From contig JAEUJW010000089.1 of assembly GCA_016793465.1 (NCBI GenBank), positions 62,001 through 126,000 of the forward strand: DNA of 64,000 nucleotides, read 5' to 3'. The position numbers were made by a program, and so were the translations under genes. The DNA comes from Myxococcales bacterium (GTDB lineage Bacteria; Myxococcota; Polyangia; Nannocystales; Nannocystaceae). Position 1 is the stretch's first letter. Each line of letters begins with the position of its first letter. The notes beneath the pieces are model-generated. The model ran no database searches, was not told the origin of the DNA, and was given only the letters and a program-made list of their open reading frames with translations. Positions 17,101-25,249 of this stretch are shown here, in pieces.

Positions 17101-17928
17101 CCCGCGGGGTTCGTCGCCGTGCCGGCCGGGCGCTTCCTCTACGGGGCCGCCAGCGACAACGACCTGCGCCGCGGCTTCCTCAACGCCGCGCCGCTGCACG
17201 AGGTGACGACCGGCCCCTACCTGATCGCCCGCCACGAGACGACCTACGCCGACTGGATCGCCTTCCTCGAGGCGCTGCCCGCCGACGAGCGGGCCGCGCG
17301 AATGCCCGGCGCCGGCCCCGGCGGCTTCCATCAGGTCGCGGACCTGTCGCAGCTGGCCCCCGGCGCGTGGCAGCTGCGCATGGCCAAGGGCGAGCAGGTG
17401 TTCGTGGCCCGCAGCGGCGAGCCGCTGGTCTACCCCACGCGCGCGCGGCGGGGCGCCCAGGACTGGCTGCGCATGCCGGTGACCGGCATCGACTGGGAGG
17501 ACGCCGAGGCCTACCTGCGCTGGCTCGATCGCACCGGCCGCGTCCCCGGCGCCCGCTTCTGCGGCGAGCTCGAGTGGGAGCGGGCCGCCCGCGGCGCCGA
17601 CGGCCGACCGTTCCCGACCGGCGCGACGATCGGCCCCGACGACGCCAACTTCGACGAGACCTACGGCCGCGACTTCGCCGCCATGGGCCCCGACGCGGTC
17701 GGCTCGCACCCGGCCTCGGACAGCCCGTTCGGGCTGCACGACACCATGGGCAACGTGTTCGAGTGGACGACCTCGGCCCAGGTGAGCGGCGAGAAGGTCG
17801 CCCGCGGCGGCGGGTTCTTCTTCGGCGCGCTGACCGGATCGCTGATGAACCGCGCCCTCTTCAGCGCCGACTTCCGCGACGGATCGCTCGGCCTGCGGGC
17901 GTGTGCGGACGCGGCGCCGCGTCGCTGA
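14164..17928 (+). CDS. Ser/Thr kinase - nSTAND1 NTPase - formylglycine-synthase-like fusion
   Basis: This 1254-residue protein has four parts. Residues 29-290 are a Ser/Thr kinase with glycine loop LGEGSMGEVY, VAVKFI, HRDIKLAN, LDFGLAK and GTPTYMAPE, so all catalytic residues are present. Residues about 310-650 are an nSTAND1 NTPase (NPYRGLRAFEAEHRDRFFGR, Walker A GDSGVGKSS, Walker B VALFVDQLEEL). A transmembrane helix lies near 738-757. A TPR/PEGA-like stretch follows, and then an FGE-sulfatase (SUMF1-like) domain at about 979-1250 (MGNVFEWTTS, GARFCGELEWERAARG). In some phage-derived systems this fold is a binding rather than catalytic module. The gene is divergent from the CHAT-STAND operon, and both STAND modules belong to the same family. 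Confidence 0.9.
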   Translation: MVELQDTLALADAGEAEAPAWTPPPSFDDYRLVRRLGEGSMGEVYLAHDLVLDRPVAVKFIRADAEGRRERMLIEARAAARIQHPNVMAVHRVGELSGRLYLVHEYVRGQSLAELPLPQPPAAVRALALDLGRGLAAAHRHGVLHRDIKLANAILGEDGVTKLLDFGLAKLLDAPPSDAEVTHLGSPSFLEATSEGTLIGTPTYMAPELWRADPATRRSDVYALGVVLYSLSCGRPPNEAMTVPQLAELVQRDEPPPLRERAPAVDPAFAALVDRCLRRDPDERFASGDELRAALEALAPAERERSSATGNPYRGLRAFEAEHRDRFFGRTREVQAVVERLRGQPFVIVAGDSGVGKSSLCRAGVLPLLDDGALEPTRSWRSVVVTPGRHPVGAVVDGLTRALGQLLPDLRDLVDEGDALERVVRRTLRGERGVALFVDQLEELITLAAPVEAARAGRLLVRLADGIPGVRLLATVRADFLTRVAQVPELGDELARLLYFLRPLTADGVRQAVVGPAQAQGVGFESAALIDDLVTAGVEGSLPLLQFALAELWEARDSASAVITAAALERIGGVEGALARHADSTIARLTAPQRRAARALLLRLVTVDNTRASLTADELQLRDEAGRAALDALVAARLLVVRDTAAGSVHEVAHEALIRGWLTLQMWLEEAREARDARHRLETAAAEWDRLARPPDLLWHARQLADAAALEPDGLRPRELEFLGASRVRAARRRRLRVFAALAAPLLGLAVLLGIRFAREADRERHVDELRAAAAAAVAEADGEAATVAARRVAAFARFDARDPDAGEAAWREALTAERAAQRSYNRAARALEAALGLDPARPELRREFADVLLAQAALVERDPAQAEALATLLDRVALYDEGGERLARWNAPARLTVASSPPAARASLQAYVDGADGRRTLGPTRTLGATPLAAVELAPGSYLLHLAADGAAAVRVPVLLRRGESLAIEPELPPAAAVPAGFVAVPAGRFLYGAASDNDLRRGFLNAAPLHEVTTGPYLIARHETTYADWIAFLEALPADERAARMPGAGPGGFHQVADLSQLAPGAWQLRMAKGEQVFVARSGEPLVYPTRARRGAQDWLRMPVTGIDWEDAEAYLRWLDRTGRVPGARFCGELEWERAARGADGRPFPTGATIGPDDANFDETYGRDFAAMGPDAVGSHPASDSPFGLHDTMGNVFEWTTSAQVSGEKVARGGGFFFGALTGSLMNRALFSADFRDGSLGLRACADAAPRR

Positions 17929-17991
17929 CGCCGCATTCCTTTCACTTCGCCGCCACGCGGGTATCCCCTCATATTCGCCTCGGGGGCGGAC

Positions 17992-18987
17992 ATGGATCGA
18001 CGGGGTCTCCTGCTGTTCGGGTTGGTGCTGGGGCTGGGCTGTGACGGCGTCGAGGAGGCGGCGGCCGACGTGGAGCTGCGCTCCGACGTCGTGAACGGCC
18101 AGGTGCTGAACACGGCCCGCTTCAACGGGGTGCAGTTCAACGGGGTGCAGTTCAACGGGGTGCAGTTCAACGGCTCCTCGTTCACCGGCACGCTCGCCGG
18201 GGTGACCATGTCCGGCGTCCAGTTCGAGGGCGCGGAGATCTCCGTCACCGTGAACGGCGCGGCCTACACCCTGCGCTTCGACGACATCTACCCCGACCCG
18301 GCCCAGCCGGGCGGCGACGTGCTGTTCTACGACATCTCGGTGCGCGAGGACGCGGTCGGCGGCTGGGCGCCGCTGTGCACCAACGCCGCCGGCGGCCCGG
18401 TCGCCGCCATCCCGATGGCCAACTACTGGAACTACACCACCGGCGCCCGCGTCGACGCGCCCGACGTCGTGACCTTCGCCTGCCGCGGCGCCGCGCTCGC
18501 CAAGTGCGTCGAGTGGGGCTACGTGCCCTGGCGCTCGGCGACCCGCTGCACCGGCGGCGCCCAGGGCTGCTCCGCGGTCTCGCTGAAGGAGTACCACCAG
18601 GCCTGCACGCGCATGGTCCGCGCCGACTACTGCGGCGACGGCAGCTCGTTCACCTTCGACGGCACGCCCATCGACATCTACGACGCCCTGCAGCCGCGCC
18701 TCCAGACCCGCTCGACCCTCGGCAACACCGACTGGACGGCCGAGGCCGAGTGGGGCCCGAACGGCGCCGTGTGCATCGGCGACGAGCTGCGCATGCAGCT
18801 GTTCGACCAGCGCCACGTCGCCTACGCGCTGCCGGGCTGCCTCGGCGCCCTCGACGACGCGCCCAACTGCGGCAACCTGCCGGCCAGCCGCCCGTCGTCG
18901 CTGGTCGCCGACGCCTACTGCCACGCCTGGACCGACGACCCGTCGCGGTGCGACCCGGTCTACAACGACGACCGCGCCCGGCCGTGA
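17992..18987 (+). CDS. ADYC-domain lipoprotein with FNGVQ repeats
   Basis: The protein has 331 residues and a lipoprotein signal (LLFGLVLGLGC, Cys17). Residues about 43-60 contain three tandem FNGVQ units encoded by perfect 15-bp repeats, followed by similar pentapeptide-like units, suggesting a short right-handed beta-helix edge. The C-terminal 200 residues contain the sequence RADYCGDGSSFTFDGTPIDI, the signature of the ADYC domain found almost only in myxobacteria, with many Cys residues in likely disulfides. Function is unknown; the protein is probably on the cell surface. It starts 63 bp after the kinase-STAND gene on the same strand and could be read with it. Confidence 0.8.
   Translation: MDRRGLLLFGLVLGLGCDGVEEAAADVELRSDVVNGQVLNTARFNGVQFNGVQFNGVQFNGSSFTGTLAGVTMSGVQFEGAEISVTVNGAAYTLRFDDIYPDPAQPGGDVLFYDISVREDAVGGWAPLCTNAAGGPVAAIPMANYWNYTTGARVDAPDVVTFACRGAALAKCVEWGYVPWRSATRCTGGAQGCSAVSLKEYHQACTRMVRADYCGDGSSFTFDGTPIDIYDALQPRLQTRSTLGNTDWTAEAEWGPNGAVCIGDELRMQLFDQRHVAYALPGCLGALDDAPNCGNLPASRPSSLVADAYCHAWTDDPSRCDPVYNDDRARP
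18121..18165 (+). repeat. Three perfect 15-bp tandem repeats inside the ADYC gene
   Basis: The unit TTCAACGGGGTGCAG is repeated three times without change, and a fourth partial copy starts at 18166. Each unit is in frame and encodes FNGVQ. Perfect identity at third codon positions suggests recent slippage expansion. Confidence 0.9.
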
Positions 18988-19009
18988 CCCGGGGCGGGGA
19001 CCGCCGCCG

Positions 19010-19390
19010 TCACCCGCCGAGCGCGGCGCGCAGCTGCCGGGCCAGGTGGTCGCCGTCGAAGCTCTTCTGCAGCCAGCCCGAGGCGCCTGTCTCTTCGGTC
19101 AGGCGCCGGAGCAGCGGGGCGTCGCAGGCCGAGAACAGCAGGATGCGGGTGTGCGCCAGCTCGCCGCGGGCGCGCAGCAGGCGCACGAGGTCGCCGCTCG
19201 AGACCGAGGGCACCTGCACGTCGATGAGGAGCAGCTCCGGGGTGAACGCGATCGCCTCGTCGAGCAGCGCGTGCGGCGACGACACCGTCGCGACCGTGAA
19301 GCCGCGGCGGGCCAGCAGGCGCCCGAGGATCCGCAGCTGCTCGACGTCGTCGTCGTAGAGCAGCACGCGCGGGGTCTCAGGGGCCGCCAT
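19010..19390 (-). CDS. Stand-alone response regulator receiver protein
   Basis: This 126-residue single REC domain has the acidic pocket LLYDDDVEQ (residues about 10-18), the phospho-acceptor Asp57 in LLLIDVQVPS, a Ser switch residue in LLFSACD and the conserved Lys in WLQKSF. No output domain is present, so it works as a CheY-like or phosphorelay carrier. Its start overlaps the hybrid kinase gene by 14 bp, placing it last in the FIST-kinase-regulator operon and making the hybrid kinase its likely phosphodonor. Confidence 0.9.
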   Translation of the reverse strand: MAAPETPRVLLYDDDVEQLRILGRLLARRGFTVATVSSPHALLDEAIAFTPELLLIDVQVPSVSSGDLVRLLRARGELAHTRILLFSACDAPLLRRLTEETGASGWLQKSFDGDHLARQLRAALGG

Positions 19391-21494
19391 GGGCCCTCCG
19401 GCGGGACATGTGGGCCCGCATGGTCGCCAGCAGCTCGTCGCGCGCGATCGGCTTGGTCAGGAAGGCGTCGCAGCCGACCGCCTGCGCGCGCTGGCGGTCC
19501 TCGGCGGTCACGTGCCCGGTGATGGCGATGACCGGGATGTGCGCGGTCGCCGGGTCGAGCTTCAGCTGGCGCGTCGCCTCCCAGCCGTCGAGGTTGGGCA
19601 GCGAGAGGTCCATCAGGATCAGCTCGGGTCGGTCGTGGGCGGCCCGCTGCAGGCCCGCCTCGCCGTCGACCGCCTCGATCACCTCGAAGTCGGCGCCGAG
19701 GTAGCGGCGGACGATGTCGCGGTTCTGGGCGATGTCCTCGACGTACAGCACCCGCGGGGCGCGGACCACCGCGACGGCCCCGCGCTGCAGGATGTGGCGC
19801 TTGGCCTCGGCGACCACCACGTCGAGCGCGTCGCCGCCCTTCTGGATCACGCTGGCGAGGCCCTCGCGCAGCAGCGCGCGGTCGCCGTGGCTGAGGTCGC
19901 GGCCGGTCAGCACCAGCACCGGCGTGTCGATGCCCGCGCGGCGGATCTCCATCAGCAGCTGGAAGCCGTCCATCTCCGGCATCAGCAGGTCGAGGATCAT
20001 CAGCGCCGGGCGGTGCGAGCGCAGCAGCGCCAGGGCCTGGCGCGCGTCGGCGGCGGTGATCGGCGAGAGCCCGGCGTTGCGCAGCTGACGCTCGACCACG
20101 CCGAGCAGCTCGACGTCGTCGTCGACGACCAGCACGTTGCCGCCGGCAGCGTTCATGGCCCGCTCGACCACCTCGACCAGCGAGTCGACGTCGAGCGGCT
20201 TGACCAGGTAGTCGACGGCGCCGAGGGCGTAGCCGCGGGCGCGCTGCTCCTCGATCGAGACGATCACCACCGGGATCGCCGCGAGCTCGGGGTCGGCCTT
20301 CAGCACCGACATCACCGACCAGCCGTCGAGGTCGGGCAGGCGGATGTCGAGCACGATCGCCTGCGGGCGGTGCAGGCGGGCCTGGCGGAGCCCGTCGACG
20401 CCGTCGCTCGCGGTCAGCACCTTGATGCCCTCGCGCTCGAGCGCGCCGCGGAACAGCGCGAGCACCATCGGGTCGTCGTCGACCACGAGGACCGAGCGGG
20501 CCCGGGGCGGGGCCGACGCGGCGGCCGGGGCCGGCCGCGAGTCGCGGGCGGGCGCGCCGACGGGGACCGGCTCGCCGGCGGCGGCCTCGACGGCGCCGGT
20601 CAGCTCGACCGTGAAGGTCGAGCCGCGGCCGAGCGTGCTCTTGACCGCGACGGCGCCGCCGAGCACGCGGGCGAGCTCGCGGACGATGGCGAGGCCGAGG
20701 CCGGTGCCGCCGGCGCGGCGGGTGCGGGTGCCGTCGACCTGGCGGAACTTCTCGAAGATGACGGCCAGCTGGTCCGGCGGGATGCCGACGCCGGTGTCCT
20801 CGACCTCGACGACGAGCGCGTCGCCGCGGGCCCGCACGGCCACGCTGACCTCGCCGCAGTCGGTGAACTTGACCGCGTTCGACAGCAGGTTGAGCACGAT
20901 CTGCCGCAGCTTCAGCGGGTCGGTGAAGGCGCGGGCGGCCCGCGGCTCGACGCGCACGCGCAGCGCGACGTCCTTGCCCTTCAGCAGCTCGCGCACGGTG
21001 GCCGCGCACTCGTGCACGACGGCCTCGGTGTCGACGTGCTCGCGCACGATCTCGGCGTGCCCGGCCTCGATCTTCGAGAGGTCGAGGATGTCGTTGATCA
21101 GCGCGAGCAGGGTCTTGGCGTTGGCCTTGATGGTGCTGAGGTCCTTGCGGCCGTGGGCGGTCAGGCGGTCGCCCTCCTCCTGGGCCAGGAGGTCGGCGTA
21201 GCCGATGATGCCGTTGAGCGGCGTGCGGATCTCGTGGGAGAAGTTGGCGAGGAACTCGCTCTTCAGGCGCGCCGCCTCCTCGATCTTGCGGGCGAAGTCC
21301 TTCGACTGCGCGAGGTCGTTGGCGATGCGCTCGAGGTCCTCGTTCTGCTGGCGGATGATCTCCATCTGCAGCGCGCGGTGCTGGTAGCTGGCGAGCGCGC
21401 GGGTGGCGAGCCGCTCCTTGGCCCGCGCCTGGCGGCGCAGCTGCTCGTTCTCGGCCTCGAGCGCGGCGATCCTGGCCAGCAGCTCGTCGCTCAT
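19377..21494 (-). CDS. Hybrid histidine kinase with three receiver domains
   Basis: This 705-residue soluble kinase starts with a coiled coil (residues 1-75). The HisKA domain has phospho-acceptor His87 in NFSHEIRTPLNG. The HATPase domain (about 190-310) has NLLSNAVKFTD, VEDTGVGIPPD and GGTGLGLAIVRELA. Three receiver domains follow, starting near 333, 451 and 580, with phospho-Asp in VLDIRLPDLDG, ILDLLMPEMDG and LMDLSLPNLDG. No membrane segment is present, so input must come from a partner. The upstream FIST sensor gene overlaps its ATG by ATGA and is the obvious candidate. The start was taken at that coupled ATG. The three receivers suggest a branched phosphorelay. Confidence 0.95.
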   Translation of the reverse strand: MSDELLARIAALEAENEQLRRQARAKERLATRALASYQHRALQMEIIRQQNEDLERIANDLAQSKDFARKIEEAARLKSEFLANFSHEIRTPLNGIIGYADLLAQEEGDRLTAHGRKDLSTIKANAKTLLALINDILDLSKIEAGHAEIVREHVDTEAVVHECAATVRELLKGKDVALRVRVEPRAARAFTDPLKLRQIVLNLLSNAVKFTDCGEVSVAVRARGDALVVEVEDTGVGIPPDQLAVIFEKFRQVDGTRTRRAGGTGLGLAIVRELARVLGGAVAVKSTLGRGSTFTVELTGAVEAAAGEPVPVGAPARDSRPAPAAASAPPRARSVLVVDDDPMVLALFRGALEREGIKVLTASDGVDGLRQARLHRPQAIVLDIRLPDLDGWSVMSVLKADPELAAIPVVIVSIEEQRARGYALGAVDYLVKPLDVDSLVEVVERAMNAAGGNVLVVDDDVELLGVVERQLRNAGLSPITAADARQALALLRSHRPALMILDLLMPEMDGFQLLMEIRRAGIDTPVLVLTGRDLSHGDRALLREGLASVIQKGGDALDVVVAEAKRHILQRGAVAVVRAPRVLYVEDIAQNRDIVRRYLGADFEVIEAVDGEAGLQRAAHDRPELILMDLSLPNLDGWEATRQLKLDPATAHIPVIAITGHVTAEDRQRAQAVGCDAFLTKPIARDELLATMRAHMSRRRAHGGP

Positions 21495-22642
21495 GCGCCC
21501 TTCCCGAACACCAGCGTCGTCAGCGTGGTGTTGATCTGGAACCCGCAGAAGATCTCGAACTGCACGTTGAAGCCCACGCACGGCGGGGCCGCGGCGAACG
21601 CCGCCGACAGCTCGGGGTGGAGCCCGCGCCCGCGCGCCAGCCAGTCCCGGCCCGAGCAGTGGAACATCAGCGCCGCCTGCGGGTCGGCGACCGCCCGCGG
21701 CAGGTCCCGCGCGAAGAAGTCGCGGGTCATGCCCGCCAGGTCGCCGAGGCGCATCAGCTCGAGCGTCGCGCCCTCGCTGAGCAGGTTGACGAACTCGATC
21801 GACTGGTCGGGGTGGACCTTGAACGGCCCGCGCATGAAGAATTCGCGGCCGACCCGCAGCGCCGCCGAGTGGGTGCCGAAGCCGTTGGGGTGGAAGAAGT
21901 CGAGCTCCTCCACCGGCACCCCGACGATCTCCGAGAAGCGCGGCGCGGCCGGCTCGCCGTCGATCGTCAGCGCCCGCATGCCGGTGTCGTCGACCTCGGT
22001 GATCGTGAAGGTCACGCCCATCGGGTGGTACGGGTGGGTGCGCAGCGCGGCCCACGGCGCGTCGGTGCGGAACAGCGCGAGCAGCGTGGCGTCCGACTCG
22101 ACCTCGCCGTCGACGTGGACCTCGGCCGACTTGAAGGTGGGGTCGGCCGCGCCGCCGCCGACCAGCACGAGCGACTGGTTCTTCTCCAGCGCGCCGAGCA
22201 GCAGCTCCTCCTTCTTGGCCTGCAGGCCGTCGTCGATGACGAGCCCGACGTGGCGGCGGGTGTCGACGTTCTGCGGGCGCAGCCCGAACTCGTCGCAGGC
22301 CGCGCGCATGGCCGCGGCGCCGGCGGCCGCGGCGTCGAGCGAGAGGCCGCGGCCGAGGCCGAGCGCGACCTCGAAGTCGCCGGACAGCGCGCCGAGCACC
22401 GCCGAGCCGGCGTGGATGCCCTCGTTGTCGACCTCGCCGTTGGTGGTCGCGCCGAGCAGGCGCACGCCCTTCGGCAGGCGGGCGCGGACCGCCCGGTTGA
22501 GCGCCCGCTGGTCGCGGTCGCGGGAGGCGAACAGGGTCACGAGCCGCGGCTCGCCGCCCTGGATGCCGGCGACGAGCGCCTCGGCGGCCGCTTCGGGGTC
22601 GGCGAGGGTCGTGCGTGAGCGATGCAGTCGAATCTCGGGCAT
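21491..22642 (-). CDS. FIST-domain sensory protein
   Basis: The protein has 383 residues. The N-terminal FIST domain (about 25-210) shows RLLGATTNGEV, VGLVIDDGL and LVLVGGGAADPTFK. The C-terminal FIST_C domain shows FHPNGFGTHSAALRVGREFF and, near the end, VGFNVQFEIFCGFQINTTLT. FIST proteins are predicted small-ligand sensors usually linked to signalling proteins; amino acids have been proposed as ligands. This gene is first in a coupled operon with the hybrid kinase and the receiver, so it probably feeds that kinase. No signal peptide or membrane segment is present. Confidence 0.9.
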   Translation of the reverse strand: MPEIRLHRSRTTLADPEAAAEALVAGIQGGEPRLVTLFASRDRDQRALNRAVRARLPKGVRLLGATTNGEVDNEGIHAGSAVLGALSGDFEVALGLGRGLSLDAAAAGAAAMRAACDEFGLRPQNVDTRRHVGLVIDDGLQAKKEELLLGALEKNQSLVLVGGGAADPTFKSAEVHVDGEVESDATLLALFRTDAPWAALRTHPYHPMGVTFTITEVDDTGMRALTIDGEPAAPRFSEIVGVPVEELDFFHPNGFGTHSAALRVGREFFMRGPFKVHPDQSIEFVNLLSEGATLELMRLGDLAGMTRDFFARDLPRAVADPQAALMFHCSGRDWLARGRGLHPELSAAFAAAPPCVGFNVQFEIFCGFQINTTLTTLVFGKGA

Positions 22643-22867
22643 GGTCCTCCGCAGCCGTCGGAAACTATCCCACCGTCAGCAAACGCCAGGATAAGCCAGC
22701 GCACGCGAGTCTGTCACGCGGGGCCGGCGCCCCGCGCGGCCCGCGGATGCGGGCGAACCCACGCGGCGCCGTGGTCGGGGGCGACGCACCGCGTCGCGCG
22801 ATCACGCGAGCTCCGCCGACGTCACGACACGACGCGCCGGACCCCGACGCCTCGCCGTGCGCCGCGC

Positions 22868-23740
22868 TCAGGTCCGGGCCTGGCGCTTGTCCTCGGTGTT
22901 GCTGTCGAAGTCGCCGGCGTCGTGGCGCTCGTGCAGCTGGCTGGCGGGGTCGCCGAAGGTGCGATTGACCATGCGCCCGCGGCGGGCCGCCGGGCGCGCG
23001 GCGATGGCGTCGGCCCAGCGCAGCACGTGCTTGTACTCGTGCACGGCCAGGAACTCGGCGGCGCTGTAGAACTGGCCCTTGACCAGGCCGCCGTACCACG
23101 GCCAGGCGGCGATGTCGGCGATCGAGTAGTCGTCGCCGGCGAGGTAGGCGTGGTCGGCGAGGCGGCGGTCGAGCACGTCGAGCTGGCGCTTGACCTCCAT
23201 GGCGAAGCGGTCGATCGCGTACTCGATCTTGACCGGCGCGTAGGCGTAGAAGTGGCCGAAGCCGCCGCCGAGGAACGGCGCGGCGCCCATCTGCCAGAAC
23301 AGCCACGACAGCGCCTCGGTGCGCGCGGGGCCCTGCGGCAGGAACGCCCCGAACTTCTCGGCGAGGTACAGCAGGATCGCCCCCGACTCGAACACGCGGA
23401 CCGGCCGCTCGCCGCTGCGGTCGAGCAGCGCGGGGATCTTCGAGTTGGGGTTGATGTCGACGAACCCGCTGCCGAACTGCTCGCCCTCGGCGATCTTGAT
23501 CGGCCAGGCGTCGTACTCCGCGCCGGCGTGGCCGAGCGCGAGCAGCTCCTCGAGCATGACCGTGACCTTGACGCCGTTCGGCGTGGCCAGCGAGTAGAGC
23601 TGCAGCGGGTGGCGCCCCACCGGCAGCTCCTTGTCGTGGGTCGGCCCGGCGATCGGCCGGTTGATCGCGGCGAACTGGCCGCCGTTGGCCCTGTTCCAGC
23701 TCCACACCTTCGGCGGCACGTACTCGGTCTTGTCGGACAT
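22868..23740 (-). CDS. yghU: YghU-like glutathione S-transferase / disulfide reductase
   Basis: The 290-residue sequence follows the Nu-class GST YghU/YfcG pattern: N-terminal YVPPKVWSWNRANGGQFAAI, the thioredoxin-like core with LYSLATPNGVKVTVMLEELL, the cis-Pro segment NPNSKIPALLD and FESGAILLYLAEKFG, then the helical domain with HAYLAGDDYSIADIAAWPWY. These enzymes reduce disulfides or peroxides with glutathione. The ATG at 23738-23740 gives the family N-terminus; the open frame extends further upstream but without similarity. It stands alone on the minus strand. Confidence 0.92.
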   Translation of the reverse strand: MSDKTEYVPPKVWSWNRANGGQFAAINRPIAGPTHDKELPVGRHPLQLYSLATPNGVKVTVMLEELLALGHAGAEYDAWPIKIAEGEQFGSGFVDINPNSKIPALLDRSGERPVRVFESGAILLYLAEKFGAFLPQGPARTEALSWLFWQMGAAPFLGGGFGHFYAYAPVKIEYAIDRFAMEVKRQLDVLDRRLADHAYLAGDDYSIADIAAWPWYGGLVKGQFYSAAEFLAVHEYKHVLRWADAIAARPAARRGRMVNRTFGDPASQLHERHDAGDFDSNTEDKRQART

Positions 23741-23994
23741 CGCCCGGTGGTACCACGGCTCGCGGGCGACATGACGCGCCCGGACATGAGGCTCGACGGG
23801 GGCCGGCCCGCGTCGGCGGAGGTGTGACGGAGGCGCTTGGACGCCGCGTCCGGTCGGTGTCCGCCGCGCGTCGGCGCCCGCGCAAGCTTCGCCGTCCGGG
23901 CCCGGCGGGGTCCGTGGCATAAGCCGCGGACGCGATCCGCCGCCGTGAGCCCGGCCTCGACCCTCGGCTCGCGACGCGCCGATCCGGGGGGCCC

Positions 23995-25089
23995 ATGATC
24001 GATCGCCTGAGCGACTTCCTCGCCACCGAGTACCACGGCATCACCGGCATGCAGTGGGTGGCCGCCGCGGCGATCGTCGTCGCCGGCACCGCGGTGCTGT
24101 TGCTGGTGCGGCGCTTCGTGATCAACCGCCTGCGGCGGATCGCCGGGCACACGTCGACCGACTTCGACGACTTCCTCGTCTCGCTGGTCGAGCGCACCGG
24201 GCGGTGGTTCCTCGCGCTGCTCATGCTGCGCGCCGCGACCATGGTGCTGCAGTTCTCCGAGCGCTGGGACGGGCGCGCCCAGGTCCTGCTGATCGTCGGC
24301 GGCATGATCCAGGGCGGGCTGTGGGCCGGCGCGCTGGTGCGGTTCCTCGTCGACCGCCGGTTCGCCCGCCACGCCCACGCGGGGCCGACCGACCCGCGGG
24401 TCGTGCCGATCGCCCAGAGCCTGCTGCGCTTCGCCGGCCTGGTGTTCGTGTGGTCGATCGTGCTGCTCGCGGTGCTCTCGGCGTTCGGCATCGACATCAC
24501 CGCCCTCGTCGCCGGCCTCGGCATCGGCGGCGTGGCCATCGCCCTCGCGGTCCAGAAGATCCTCGGCGACGTGCTCGCCTCGATCTCGATCGCCGTCGAC
24601 CGGCCGTTCGCGCCCGGCGACTACATCTCGCTCGGCAACCAGCAGGGCACGGTGCGGCGCATCGGCATCCGCAGCACCGTGATCGGCGGCCTCGGCGGCG
24701 AGGAGCTGGTCGTGTCCAACAACGACATGCTGTCGGCCCGCATCCAGAACTACACGCGGATGGTCGAGCGCCGCGTCAGCTTCAAGCTGCGGGTGGTCTA
24801 CGACACCTCGCAGGAGCTGCTCGCGGGGCTCTCGGGGCTCGTCCGCGCGGTCATCGACGGCCGCGAGCAGGTCCGCTTCGAGCGCGCCACGCTGATGAAC
24901 CTGGCCGACTGGGCCATCGAGTACGAGGTCGTCTACTGGGTGACCGACCCGGCCTTCGGCGTGTACGCGGAGATCCACCAGCAGGTCCTGCTCGACCTGA
25001 TCGGCCGCATGCGCGAGGCGGGCTACGTGTTCGCCCTGCCGTCGCGCGCCGAGGCCCTCGGCGACCTGCAGGCGCCCGCCGGCGCGTGA
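23995..25089 (+). CDS. Small-conductance mechanosensitive channel (MscS family)
   Basis: This 364-residue membrane protein has about four hydrophobic segments (near 19-38, 66-85, 97-116 and 140-165). The pore-lining helix and beta domain follow: ALVAGLGIGGVAIALAVQKI, LGDVLASISIAVDRPFAPGD and YISLGNQQGTVRRIGIRST, with VVSNNDMLSARIQNYTRM. These match the MscS core that opens under membrane tension to release osmolytes. The C-terminal alpha/beta part is intact. No partner genes are evident on either side. Confidence 0.93.
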   Translation: MIDRLSDFLATEYHGITGMQWVAAAAIVVAGTAVLLLVRRFVINRLRRIAGHTSTDFDDFLVSLVERTGRWFLALLMLRAATMVLQFSERWDGRAQVLLIVGGMIQGGLWAGALVRFLVDRRFARHAHAGPTDPRVVPIAQSLLRFAGLVFVWSIVLLAVLSAFGIDITALVAGLGIGGVAIALAVQKILGDVLASISIAVDRPFAPGDYISLGNQQGTVRRIGIRSTVIGGLGGEELVVSNNDMLSARIQNYTRMVERRVSFKLRVVYDTSQELLAGLSGLVRAVIDGREQVRFERATLMNLADWAIEYEVVYWVTDPAFGVYAEIHQQVLLDLIGRMREAGYVFALPSRAEALGDLQAPAGA

Positions 25090-25249
25090 GCGCCTCGCGC
25101 TCCGCGGCGTCGTGAGGCGCGTTCGCGGCGCGCGCTCCCGGCCCGGCGCGCGCGCGGGCCGTCGCGGTGGCGATGTTGCGCGGGCGGGCCCCGCTCCCAC
25201 GCGGACGCGGCGCGGTGTATGGTGGCGGCTCGCGTGGGGTGAGTCGGGC

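Noticed and set aside
11130..18044. A 2304-codon plus-strand open frame
   Set aside because: It is opposite the CHAT gene in its first part and out of frame with the kinase-STAND gene in its second. It is Arg/Ala/Pro-rich with no domain.
13960..18924. A 1654-codon minus-strand open frame
   Set aside because: It is antisense to the kinase-STAND-FGE and ADYC genes, whose motifs are all on the plus strand.
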